Positions 52,010-64,000 of a stretch of 64,000 bases of DNA are shown here, in pieces. Source of the stretch: Monarcha castaneiventris obscurior. Taxonomy: Eukaryota; Chordata; Aves; Passeriformes; Monarchidae. The notes beneath the pieces were generated by a model, which searched no databases, was not told where the DNA came from, and worked only from the letters and a program-made list of their open reading frames with translations. A program made the position numbers and the translations under genes. Position 1 is the first letter of the stretch, and each line of letters opens with the position of its first letter. Location of the stretch: positions 38,834,501 to 38,898,500 of the forward strand of contig JAMPIT010000230.1 in NCBI GenBank assembly GCA_026261815.1, given 5' to 3'.

Positions 52010-55000
52010 CTGATGATTTATTTTTTTTAGTGTGATGTGTCAGAACACAAAACCGATGCCAGCACTCCCATGAGCCAGCAGTATTAGAATGAAGTGCAAA
52101 CCCTTGGGTTGCAATGCATTCTTATGTGCCACAAAGATGGGGGGGAGCTGATTCCAGCTGTGGAAGCATCTGGTAATAGCATTTGTGGAGTATGAATGGG
52201 GAACCAAATCCCAGCCTCCTTTACTCATGTGAGTAGTTTTGTGCTGATCTGTTCTTAAAATAATCATCAATTCCCGCTCAGTGCTTCCCCCATAAATTAG
52301 TTCCTATGATGTATAACAGCCACTAAAAGAAGAATTGAACAGGGGAAATTAACTTGCTTTTCAGTAGCAGAAATTTATCAAGGCCACACTTTTTACTGGG
52401 ACAAAAACAATTCATTTAAGCCTTGTCAAGATTTCTAATTAAAAATCCTCTGCTCCCAACTGCAACTCACAAATACTGTGCTTAATTTGGAAGTTAATAA
52501 TAGTTCCATGCATTTCTGCTACACTCTGCTATTGCAGCTATGACTCTAGTCTGATAACAAGAGCATTGTACCCAAGCCAGCAGCAAATGACTTTCCTCAT
52601 TTCTGTGTAAAAATGAAGCTTACTTTGTAAAAGGGGGATGGGGAGGTTTGAAGCCGCGTTTATTTATATTTCAGCTCTATTGTGTCAAATAATAAAGGTT
52701 TGTCTCATTATGTGTAGATTAATGCATCAGATATTGCAGGCCTGGAAAGATTTAACTTTTTATTGGGACTCAATCATCTTGCACCAGGCCACCTGCTGCT
52801 GGCAGGTCTGCTACCCTCAAATGTTTGTGTGAAAACCTCAGACCACAGATCACAGCAATGGAAGACCAACTAGCCCAGGAATGGAGCTCAACTCTGCTTT
52901 TCATTAGTTGTGAGTTGGAAGAGGTCTCTTCCTTGAAAGACTTAGGTAGTGTAGGCCTTCATCATGTTAAAGGACTAATTTTCTGTTCTAGCAGAATATG
53001 AGTAAGATTATTCTGTTCTGTGATGAATGACTACGATTTCACAGGTAATTCAAGCCTATTGTACTTTGACTGGATTTTTTATGCAAACTACAATATGAAT
53101 GAGAAAGAAAATAACTTTCAATCTTCACCAACAAAAAACAGTTCATCCTATTTTCCTCTACTTATAGAGGACTTTTACACTGAAGAACTCAACATGTGAC
53201 AAATCTCCAACAAGTAAAAACTCAACACCTCTCTTATACATCTCAGAAATTCTTAACTTTGAAGCAATTCATATTCTGTCTTCATTATACATCAGTAACA
53301 TTATGTCTCTACACCATCCCATCATTGCCTATCAGTTGCATCCTTGCTGATAATCTGAGACAAGAAAGCACACAAGAACATTTGCTGACCATAAAATGAG
53401 AGCCACAAACATATATTTTTCTGTACATTAGCTCATTACCTCTGTAGCCAGTATATTGCCAAAGCTCTTAAGGGATATTGCTTTAAAATAGACAATTTTA
53501 AGGGGATATATGAAAGAAAAACAGAAGGCATTTTCTGACATCTACAGGTAAGGGTTTTCTAATTATCAGAATCAAAAACAACAGAAGTCATGAGTTTAAA
53601 AAATCAGACCAGATGCAAGGTAAGATGTGATTCCTGTGCAACCACAAGGCCATCATTAAGTTTGACCCAAACCATTTCTTCCAATGTAACAACTGAAAAC
53701 CAGACTTCATTTTCCCAATGTTAAAAAAAAGGAGCAAGTCAAAAGCCTCTTAAAAGGAGGATGAGTCTTTCTGTTCTTAGTTTTATGTAAGTTGGTTAAA
53801 AATATATCCAACAGTCAAAAACCAACTAAAGAAATGGCAGTATAAACATTAAGGGGGAAAAGCATCACTACAGTTATTTTGTTCCTTTTCTTTTTTAAGC
53901 CAAATATAAACATTATTTTCTGTCCTTGAAGTTTCAGAGGAATTTTGTTACACGTCTCATTTTAACCACATTAGGAATCATTAAGAACTGAAACCAAGTT
54001 AGAACTAGGTATTAGTGAGACATTTTTTTTCTGTAATTGTTGAAGACTGGCATACACACCAATTCATGAACTCAGAGTTGTAATGTACAAATCACGTGAC
54101 AGACAGGGGAGCTAGGTCCTTCCTAGCTAACACTGCTAATTCTCTCTTTAAAAATCATTAAGATGCAAAATAAGAAAACTCCTCATGTTGTTATAACCTG
54201 GTCTAAAGACACTAGAGCCAATACAAGTCTTTCCAATGGTTTCAGACCAGGCTGAAAACCCTGAGACAGCACCACCTCTTGAGTTTGATGAGCTATGATT
54301 CCTTAGCACTTGTGGCAACACGCTGTCACTGCCAAGGTCACATCAACCATGAAATCCAGGCAGTGCTAGCAGCCAGCCTGCCTTTGGTGACATAAGAGAA
54401 GCTCCAAAGAGCTATGTGGTTTTTGTTGCTATCAGTTTGCTCTCACTACACAGGGAAAGTGAGGAAAAGAATCAATCTCAGCTTTGCCACTCTACCCAAT
54501 ATTCTCTGGCTTGTTTTTCTGTCTTTTTTTTCAAATTTAAATTCTGCACACCTCATACAGTGGTTATTTTTACTCATTCAAATTCTAAGACGCATTTTTT
54601 TCTCCACTCTGTAAAAGAAAAATATTAGGTGTCTTGGGCTACAGAGCTGATATTACTTGTGTAAATAGGTTGATGTTGGAAGACCACAGCTTGACATTCT
54701 GTGTGCTGCTATGTAGTTTTTAAGGATGTAACTTTGTCAGGTAAAGCACAGCTAGACGGTTGTAATGAAAGAAGAATTAAAACTGACAGAAATAGCAGAA
54801 CTAATTTAGCCAAGAGCATTTACCCAGCAACTTACTAAAACACTGAAAGAGCAAAAGCTCACAACAGTCCTTTAGCCACAATCTTCAAACAATCTGGAAA
54901 ATACTCTCCACCTCATAACAGTTATTCATCTCAATCCAAAGAGACTGGAGCACAACTGTTCCTCTGGGACAACCTGACCTTGAGCTCTGAGATCATACAG

Positions 55001-55628
55001 CCCACACCAGCACACTTAATGCCCTACTCCTACCATTGACACCTGCTCACGTAAGCAGCTAAACTGGAAGTAAAAACAATGCCATTTCTGTAAATTTTTG
55101 TTATTTTCTATGCATTAAGAATCACTCTTTCACAGAGACAATGAATATCCAAACTTTGTCATACACTTCTAATTACTGCATAGTATTTGATACCTGAGTT
55201 CCATCCATCCTGACCTAAACCATAATCATAGGAAAAGCACTTTGAAATTCAATAGTCTAACTGAATTCATATTAATTCTGATGAGCATGAAAATAAGGAC
55301 TGCTGCAGAAGGTTCAGAAAGTCTAGAAAGGGTTTCATTATGTATTACAGGTATTGTAAAACATTAAATTAATAAATGCAAACCCTCTTCCTGCATATGA
55401 GATCCCATTAAAAACAGCTCTAAAATTGTCACTTCCTCTCCTAATGCTGATTGTTGGGGGGCTAATGTCGCAAATATGGTTTCTCTGAAGATAAAGGTTT
55501 ATCTTCTTGCCACAGGTGAAAGATTTATTGACACTGAAAGAGCTTTAAATGAAAGAGTTTTTATTAAAACTATAAGCAAACTTGCATGTATAAAACCAGC
55601 AAAATCACCTAGTTGCCATAAATTTTGT

Positions 55629-55649
55629 GATGATGATGATAATAATAAC
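55629..55649 (+). repeat. (GAT)n/(AAT)n trinucleotide repeat
   Basis: Four gat units followed by three aat units (gatgatgatgataataataa). Confidence 0.85.
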
Positions 55650-56429
55650 ACATTTCCTGCTTTCAGACTTAGATCTTTTATCTACCCACTACTCAGAAGG
55701 GCACCTAATGCCAGGAACACATTAGCTTCATTTCTATATGATGCAGGTGGTTTTTTCCATCTCTCCTCTGAAACATCAGGTGCTGGCCACATTCAGAGAC
55801 AAGTTTGTAGAGCAGATTGATATCAAGTCTAATTTGGTATGGTAAATCGTCTGAGACAAATTTCACCATAGCGTGCAGATGTACCATGACTCTGAAGTCA
55901 ACAATTTGGCATAATTTATATAATTATTGATTTGTCCCAGGTTGACTGGATATGGGTTTCGAGGTTTTATTGCAGTCCTCCTCCTTTTTAAGTAGGACTT
56001 TATTGGATTTTAATTTAAAAATATACATAATTGTGTTGTCTTTAGCATATTAACTCCCGAATAGGCAAATGGGTTTTATGTAGGGTGGCTGAATTCAAAC
56101 AGGGAGAGAAATCCCCTGTTTCATGAGATGGCCACACGAGTCATGCCAAGCAGTATGATGCAGCACAATGGCCAGCTATCTTACATATATAAGTGCCTGT
56201 TCTCTAGGTCTCACAGCACAGTTGTTTCTCCTTCACCAAGTGCTGCCAGGACCTACAAACAAAACTGGAAGTGTTGTCTCCAGCTGTACTGCTCAATGTA
56301 AGGAACACTTCATCACTAAGAATGCTTTTGACCACCTGCAGCCTGCCCTGACTCTCACAAATGCAACTTTTCCTTCCTTCACAAATGCATAGAGAAGGGA
56401 ATTTAAAGCAGTAGCTGTGGGTTTTTTAC

Positions 56430-56493
56430 CTGGGAACAATTTGACAGCCTGTGACTTGTGCAGACAGGAAACACATAGATGGTTCAATAAGTC
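56430..56493 (-). other. Candidate internal exon (64 bp), weak
   Basis: On the minus strand a long pyrimidine tract (cctctcctttcttcctttg) ending in ttcccag precedes GACTTATTG, and the segment ends TTCCCAG followed by gtaaaaaac. In phase 0 it reads DLLNHLCVSCLHKSQAVK plus LFP with one base left over, which fits the entry phase of the candidate at 44773-44849. Another frame is also open. The peptide matches no family I know. The donor is only moderate. Confidence 0.18.
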
Positions 56494-59400
56494 CTGGGAA
56501 CAAAGGAAGAAAGGAGAGGAATGAATAGCCTTGTCTTCATCCTCCTCTGTCTTTTGGGAAGACACCTGTAAACTCTGATTTCTTTCCCAAAGAGAACTGA
56601 TTTATTTTTATTCATTGCCTGCTAGGAAAGATTGTGTTCATGTCAGAATTAACAAATACTTTTTCTTTTATGAGAACTATAATCCTGCTTCTCAAATTCC
56701 ATTAAATAATCTATTTTCCAGAATCTGGGAAAGGACTAATGGTCACACAACCAGTTCCTCTGCAGGCCTTTGGTAACGTACATGAGGCAATGATAACACC
56801 ACAAAAAGGCTGTTATACAAAGGTAAACTTAAAAACCACAGAGTTTGTATAGTCAAGCTGGTGACAGACCACTAAAAACTGAAACCAAGCCTCCATTAAT
56901 TCAACTTCAAGCTGTAGATACAATCAATCTACATTTTACTTTTATTTCTGGATTACAAATGGATTCCTCCATGCATCCTGTGTACAGCAAATACCAAGTA
57001 TTCATTACAATCAATAGAGTGTATTATACTGTGACCTCTCGGCTGTAGTAAGATCTTTCACCCAGCAGAAATCATTCTATGTGAAGGGCCCTTGAGCACA
57101 AATTAAATGAAAGTAGACTGCAATTGAGGGAAATTATAGTCATAACTGCTGTAGAAACGAAGTCAACTCTTTCCCTGCATGATCACAGCAAACAGTGCAG
57201 ATGCTCTCTACTATCAGCATTGATGTAGGTGCCAAAATTCCTTCCTGCTAAGGGAGTTTTAACAAAATTCTTTTTTCCTAAATGGATGTGTCATCAGTAC
57301 TACACAAAACAGAGACAAAAACAAGCCTTGAAAATACAATAGGAGCCCAGGAAGCAATCTGATCTACTAGTGCTTTTATAATACAAATTAGTGTCTAATG
57401 ACAAACACTTCAGTTACGAATAAGAACTCACACATTGCCTGCCTAAGTGATATGTGGGGAGTTGTAATAAGTACACTAAAAGGTCTTCTGCTCCAAGAAG
57501 TTTGACAGAATCACACTCTTAAAAACCCAAAACATGTGCTTGCTTAGAAAATTGAATGTCTTCTTTTTTCCTTCCAACTGCTTCTTCAGCAGAGATTTTA
57601 CAGCATAATTTTTTTTCTCTACAAAGCTTATAAAACCAAGTCATCTATTCTTCAAGGTAGTAAATCACAATCCAAGCTAGCTTGACAACAGCCAAGAAGT
57701 CAAGAACAGGTAATGGAATCTCTTTTCCAACTGCTACCACTTAAAAATACAAAATATTATTAGTTATGACCAGGTTTATCAGAGAGAACCCACTAGATGG
57801 TAAAATGTACTACAGTCAGGAAAGGAACATAGAAAGGGCAGAGATACTGTTCTTTTAAGCAGAGACACCAACTTCAGGGCTCTAAGCCCTCAAACAGAAA
57901 ATCCAGTTTAGCAGATATTTTGAGCTGTCTAGGAGAATAAATAGGCCTTTCATGAAGTTAGAAACCTCTCAGTTTTCCCAAATAAATGAATGCAAAATGC
58001 ACAGTTCTCCTTTAGGACTCAAAGACATTAACTGTAGATCACTGAAGGAGCGCAGGCCACTTTATTTCAAAGACGCCAGTGAATAAGAAAAAAAAAATAG
58101 AAACTTTAGAAAATGGTTAAAATCTATTAAAGGATATTTCCATTTAAAAAAATATACTTCACAAGCATATCAACAAAAAGAATCCTCCTTCAATGCTAAC
58201 TCCTAGTACGTGTGAAAAATTAATTTACAGTGCTGACTTCTCAAAGAGAAAAACGCAAATAAAAGAAAACATGTTGTCTTAATTGAAGTGCTTGCAGGAA
58301 ACATACCCATTTCCATCAATAACAAACAGCATGCTCTGGGGACCAGGACAGATGGATGACAGACAAATGGTGAGAAGTCTGACTTGATCATCTCTAACAT
58401 CACTTTAGGATTCCCTTCTCATTCCATTCTGAAATGGTTAAAAGCTGAGAAATGCAGGAAAATATCAGAGGAGAAGAAACATCTTTTTGCCCATGGAAAA
58501 ATAAATGCAAGAACGAACTACCTTTTTTATTTATGGCCTCAGCTCTTTATTGATTCAGGAAATATTTGCATACAAATATATAATTTTTCCCATTAAAGAT
58601 TTTGGAAAAATGTAAAGGAGAGTCAAATTACTATTTATCTTATCATGGCTGAGTCCCTTTGGTAGGGAATCATCAATCTGCAGTAATTGGACCCAACATT
58701 TGCATCCCACACATTTCCAAGCCAGCTGAATCTGGCAAGATTCCACATACTGTCTTTACTCTCCGTCTCTCCAGAAAATTTCTGGATATAGAAATCCTTT
58801 CTAAAGCCCTCTGCAAGGGATCTTTTAGTCCTAGAGACCAGGGCCAGGAACCAGTGGTAAGGCCCAACTCAAGTCTGCTGATAGGCCATTTTCCCAGAAT
58901 TAGACCTAGCTGTAGCTGTGCTGGTTCATGTTTAAAAAATGAATAAATAAATAAACATTCAGTGGAATTTCCTACAAACATCTACTTCAATTTTAGCTAG
59001 TGCTAGAACACTGCAACATTTGTCAAAAAACCCCACAAATATTTGAAAAACATCTTCCTTTGGATCATTGATCCCTTCCTTTGCCATAGGATGTTGCACT
59101 TACCTCCTTTTCTTTTACAGATACATCTCCTTTACAGCACTAGAGCACTATGATTTTTCTACATCATCTGTTTGAAATTTTCCCATGTCTACCCCGTCTC
59201 CCCTTCTTTATCAGCAGCTGAGCAGGGACCACATAAAAATCAGTGATTCTGCTAGTAGCAACCCTTCTATTCTACCACAGTGGAAACATCTGCCGAGACC
59301 TTGATTGGCCTCTTACTGCTTCCTAGACACATTCACCACTACCATAAAATAGATATTTTCTCTACACTGAAGGTCACAGTCATAAATGGTGCTCATAAAA

Positions 59401-62169
59401 CAAAGAAAAAATCTTGTCCTGACAGGGGCATATTCCCCACACTGTCATACTATTGCTCTGTCTTTCTCTACCAGAGAATCCACAGACTCTGATAAAGGAG
59501 AGCTCCTGCAGCAGGTTATAAATGGGTTCCCTCAGCAGAGCACAGGCCCTGTGTTATCCTAACAGCACGAGGCTGCCTCCAATCCCGGTGCCAGCCACCT
59601 GTGGTACCCCTGTGTGGTGCTGCCCATGTGCCTTCTGACCATCAAACTAATGCTCCTCCTTGCTTTTGCTAATTGGCATTTATGGGAGCAGGATGTGTGC
59701 TGCCTCCAATTACAGAAGCATCTCCACCTATGGGCCTGCAATCTAAAAAAAACCATTTTGTGCTAATGTTTCCTTACAAAGGGCATTGCCATATACAAGA
59801 ATTCATCGGCACAGTAATACAAACATGAAATTAAGGCATAAGGAGCCTCTCTAACATAATGATCCATGAAACAGATAACTTCACAAGATATTATTAAGGG
59901 CTTTCAGGCTAGAGAAAACAGATACTCCTTCTTGAAACAAGAAGTCAATACTTATCCCTGGGCTCTTCATTTGTCAATTTCCTTCACAAATCTCGATGTA
60001 GCCACAATGTGGGTCCCGGCTAATTTTAAAACACCTTGTAACTGAACCTTGTCTCAAGCTGAGCTCTCCAGATCGGGCAGTGAGGTCAACTCAGCAAACA
60101 TCCAAGCCCCCAGTCACAATCAATCACGAAGTCAGGATTTCAGGCTGTGTGTATTTTAAAGTCTGTTTTAAATAAAACAGTACCGAAACACTCTTAGCCA
60201 CCTGACCTGTTGGTCCTAGTAATAAATAGACCCACTCAGCCAAACCCTGCTGTCACAAAGAGATTAATTTAAATTAAAATAACCCCTTCTTCCTCTTCTC
60301 ATCAGTTACCACCTAATAGATCAGCTTGTAAGACATAAACCAAGGTACAAGTCAGAAGCAATTAAGGAAGATTTTGTGCATGCTCAGAGGTGGCCACACA
60401 TGAGACCTGAGAATGAAATTCTGAAAAATTGATTGCACCACAACTCAGGAAAACCTGTAATCTGAACATCACGGTTTCTCTTCCCGCCCCACTAATAAAT
60501 CAGTTTCTTAAGATTAGAGAATTATATCTTTGTGTATGAGTTACATAGAAAATATTTGCACCCTCTATGTGTTATTTTCTGAGCTAAACCTTGGTATTAG
60601 CTCCTTTTGGATTGCTCAATATTTGCACAGATTGCCTCCATTCCTTGCTGCTGACTCTCACGACTTTTGCCATTAATTTGTTGCCTAAAGAAATCATTCT
60701 GGAAACCTCCTGAAATATCTCACTTTCTTGGTGCATAAAATTAGACACTTCTACAACAAAGGCTGCAGCTTCATCAAACAGCCAAGTTCTAAACAGGATT
60801 ACTTGGGTCTTGATTTGATGCCTTTAGGCTCTACACTGTCATGTAAAGGAATCATTAATAAAGCAAGTGTAATTTTTACACCTAGAACAATCCACTCTTC
60901 AGTTGGGAAAAATGCATTCCAATTCATTTGAGCTAAATTCCCAAGAATCCCTGGGAAAAGGGCCAAGTAGTAAAAATAAAACCATTTCAGCACAAGACCA
61001 AAGAAAGCAAAGTAGAACAGGTTTTTGATCTTATCCTCTAGACAACAGTTGACCTACAGCAAAACAAATTATAATCACTTCTAACTAATCAGACTGCTGC
61101 CTTTTTCAGTCTTACTTTTTCTTTATCTCTGCAAATATAAGGAGTAGGTGGAACACTGGATTCCTTACTGCGGTCACCTTATCCCACAACTTCAGAAAAA
61201 ATGCAAGAGCATTATTTTCATGTGCAATCAGCAAAGCAATATTATCTGGGAATAAAATATTACCTTTACCTTAGGACAGGAGAAATTTCACTCTACCTTC
61301 TATGTACTAGAATGTTTTAATTGCTTCCAGCTATCTGAGAAGAATAGAACTTACTAAGAAGTTTCCATAGATGATCTATAATGTCAACAAGCTACCAAGG
61401 AAGTGCACTTAACTAATACATTAAGTACATCTGGGAGGTGGGGTATAGGAGGTGTCAGAGAGAGAAATCACATGTATTTTATGTATTAGTATTTTTTCAC
61501 CTCAAGAAGCTATCAAAAGGATCCTGTTAATATGTCAACATTTTTACTTGGAATGAATTTCAGCCTCTTCTCCCTCCTGAAGCACTGTTGTTTTTCGGTT
61601 TTTTTCTAGGGAATAGGAAGAACAGGTCTATAAAATTCCTTCCAGGCTGAACAGCAAAAACAGCAGCTGCAGGAGGTATGAGTGGCTTCTTGGCAGAAAA
61701 GCATTGTCATACATCAGACCCACACTCATTAGTATTAGTGAGCATTGCTGCAGTGAGAATTAACTATTATGCACAGGACTCAAGGATATTTTAGCCCCCA
61801 AACAATGAGAAAGCATATGTATTTTAACACTGGAAGCAATGGTGGCATCAGCTTAGCTGCACTCCTAATTCTTTTGAACAGGGTGCAAAACTAATGCCCT
61901 CCTGTTAGTTTAGCTGAAGACTTCCAAAACGTTACATAGAAAATATAACACAGTCTTGTAATGGGGCAAAATAAAGAAAAACCTGATGTGAAAAAAAAAC
62001 CAATCATTATTTGGACCTACTTTTGCACAGTACTGAGCACAGACTGAACATTAAATATTAAGCATTACTAAGCATTAAGAGGTCTCATTACCATTCAGGT
62101 AACACCTAACAGAATCAGGCCTTTTACGAGGAGATAGTAGCTACAGAAAAGGTCATAGTAGCATTTTTA

Positions 62170-62300
62170 ATCAGTACATCTCAAAGCATCACAAAAAAAT
62201 ATGCTGGTATCATTATGCCCGTTTTACAGATTAGGAAATTGAGGCAAAAATCTTCATCAAGATTTGACAAGCTACTATTAGAGCTAAAAACAGCAGCCAG
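62170..62300 (+). mobile_element. MIR / CORE-SINE relic
   Basis: Contains tatcattatgcccg followed by ttttacagattaggaaattg and aggca, then a weaker match through gacaagctactattagagct. This follows the MIR core order as I remember it (ccattttacagatgaggaaa, then ctgaggca, then the ctagtaagtggcagagc part). The copy is diverged with small deletions, as expected for a family that was active before the mammal-bird split. MIR copies are uncommon but known in birds. Confidence 0.65.
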
Positions 62301-64000
62301 TTCTCTTAAATCCTCATCTAGTCTAGTCACGAGCTTTTCAGGAGAAAAAGGAGACAGTTGTTCTTGGACAATGATAAAGACCTGACTTTTCAGAGGTGCA
62401 GTCAGCAAGGGAGACAGACACTTAAAGCCTACAGGAAAAAAAGCACTTATTTTTTTCCCTTCTCACAGCCAACACAGTCACCAGATCAATAAGCAGCCTG
62501 GAGTGCTAAGACCGTGTTTCTTGGCCTGGGTTCAGATGGCATCCCAGGCAAACAAATCCAACTGCCCACAACGGGTTGTTCTCCAGCGAGTGGGATTCCC
62601 TTCAGACAGAAAAGTTTTATGCACAGGACAAGTTATAGGATCAAGACATAATAGCAAGATGAATTATTAATTTTAGAATGTTTAAAATTGCAACATCCCT
62701 TTAAAAATAAACTATTTCCAACATAGTCTTGACAGTACTCTCATTAAATGCTAATAGATGATTCTGTAATAAACAGAACCTTAAAAATGAATCACATTTA
62801 TATACCTTGGGATGTCATGAGTAACAGTGTTTTGCAACTTAGGAGTGCATAGAATCTTTTTTTTTTAATGATGCATTGACAACTCCTTCTTGGTGTTGAA
62901 CAACACAATAGCTCGCATTATACATTTATTTCTTTTGTACCAAAATTTGCAGTTATTCTACAAATTTCAAACATTGGTTGTACAATTTTTGTTTATGAGG
63001 ATGCAGGAAAGTCTCTTCACATTGACCTTTTTATTATATAGGCAGAGCAATCACTTCCATGTGTGCCATAACAATGACAAACCTGAGGTATTTTTTCCTA
63101 TGAGCTGAAGTGATACACCACTCCCTTCATTGGAAATGCAAATATGTGGGCAGAAGAGAAAAACTGTAACCAAGTAATGTTTTCAGAAGGTCAGTTTTCT
63201 CATGACCCACTCTGAGTGCACAGACCATAATCTATTGCAAGCACAGCTGCTGGTAAAGCTGAGGTGATGGTTAATTAAATATGTTTTTCTAAGACACTTT
63301 GAAATCCCTCAATCAAAGGCACCATGCAATCTCAAAAACAATTACAATCAAAAATCACTATTATCAACTACTATAATAATATAAATTACATTAACACAGA
63401 CTGTAGGCTTACCAGTGGAAACAAACTTGAATTTTAGAGGAGTCCTAAAATGAGATTCTGCTGTTGGGACAGAGGCAGATGACTCAGCCATTAAAAATGC
63501 AGTACTGTCTCAGCTTTTTTTTTTTTTTTTCCTTTGGAACAAAACCTTGGAGCTATACTGTGGGCACATCTCAATTCTGACACCAAAAAAAAGCCTCAAA
63601 GAAGTCAACAACTGTTTATCGCTGCTGTTCACACAGTTCCAAGCTCATCATAGTCACTTGCTAGGGAAACCACATGATTTCTGCACATTCATGGTGTTCA
63701 AGCTGGAAACAATAGCAGAGCAAAACAAGAGGTTTTCCGTGAGTTTTATATTTGAAATGCCAAGGGAAAGAAAACAAGATGAGAACAGGCTACTGACCTA
63801 GGTACAAAAGGATGTGTATAGAGATCCATTTTTAGCAATAGGTAAGTTATTATGATCAGCTAGGAAAAAAAGCAGACAAGCATTATCACATGAGCTCTGC
63901 AGCTCAATGGCAATGTTGGCTTTTACTCTAACAATGATTAATTACCTGATTTAATTATTAGTAGCTACATGCATGCAGGGCTACAGCACAAACATGAACC
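62301..64000. other. Unique AT-rich DNA, no gene seen
   Basis: Downstream of the MIR relic there is only a poly(T) tract and AT-rich unique sequence. Frames are at most 84 codons and unremarkable. Confidence 0.55.
63515..63530 (+). repeat. Poly(T) tract, 16 bp
   Basis: Uninterrupted T16 followed by cctttggaac. It could be the tail of a minus-strand retroposed copy, but nothing recognisable follows on the right. Confidence 0.9.

Larger units (their letters stand above)
50500..62169. other. Unique AT-rich DNA, no gene supported
   Basis: Contains the 24-bp tandem duplication at 51.96 kb, a short GAT/AAT run at 55.63 kb and the weak minus-strand exon candidate at 56.43 kb. Other open frames are at most 114 codons (55476-55820) without domains. 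Nothing else was identified. Confidence 0.55.

Noticed and set aside
1..64000. CRISPR arrays, operons, rRNA, insertion sequences or phage genes
   Set aside because: None seen; base composition, repeats and lack of open frames fit vertebrate nuclear DNA.

Overview
The window looks like non-coding nuclear DNA from a bird, most likely a neoavian or passerine species. It is AT-rich and CpG-poor, with no long open frames, no bacterial-style gene packing and many short simple repeats. The organism call rests on the repeats: four CR1 LINE 3' fragments with the diagnostic ATTCTRTG-type tail, an ERVL-type LTR ending in the motif ggttaaaccaca, and at least one very old MIR/CORE-SINE relic. All family names come from my memory of consensus sequences; no database search was possible.

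Layout. 1-15.4 kb: unique AT-rich DNA with simple repeats and no supported gene. 15.4-17.4 kb: a 137-bp segment present twice in direct orientation, about 80% identical by hand count and without gaps; the first copy starts exactly at the end of an exon-like open segment. 17.4-29.3 kb: unique sequence with a short possible MIR piece and an old inverted repeat. 29.3-30.5 kb: an LTR in + orientation followed by untranslated proviral sequence that carries a degenerate 49-bp tandem array. 31.4-31.9 kb: the longest open frame outside repeats (minus strand), which would give a small basic protein with a signal-peptide-like start; it may be chance. 33.4-34.1 kb and 37.4-37.8 kb: two CR1 copies in opposite orientations. 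39-50 kb: a handful of short segments with strong splice signals and open frames, on both strands, including a possible 3'-terminal exon with poly(A) signals at 49.07-49.24 kb. 50-64 kb: mostly featureless, with a perfect 24-bp tandem duplication near 52.0 kb and a MIR relic near 62.2 kb.

No complete protein-coding gene, rRNA, tRNA, CRISPR array or operon is visible. The window is best read as intergenic or intronic DNA. The exon calls are ab initio guesses: splice-like pairs of this quality also arise by chance in 64 kb, so their confidence is low. I did not find a convincing new biological system. The most checkable oddities are the 137-bp duplicated segment, the proviral 49-bp array, the candidate exon chains and the small secreted-protein-like frame.
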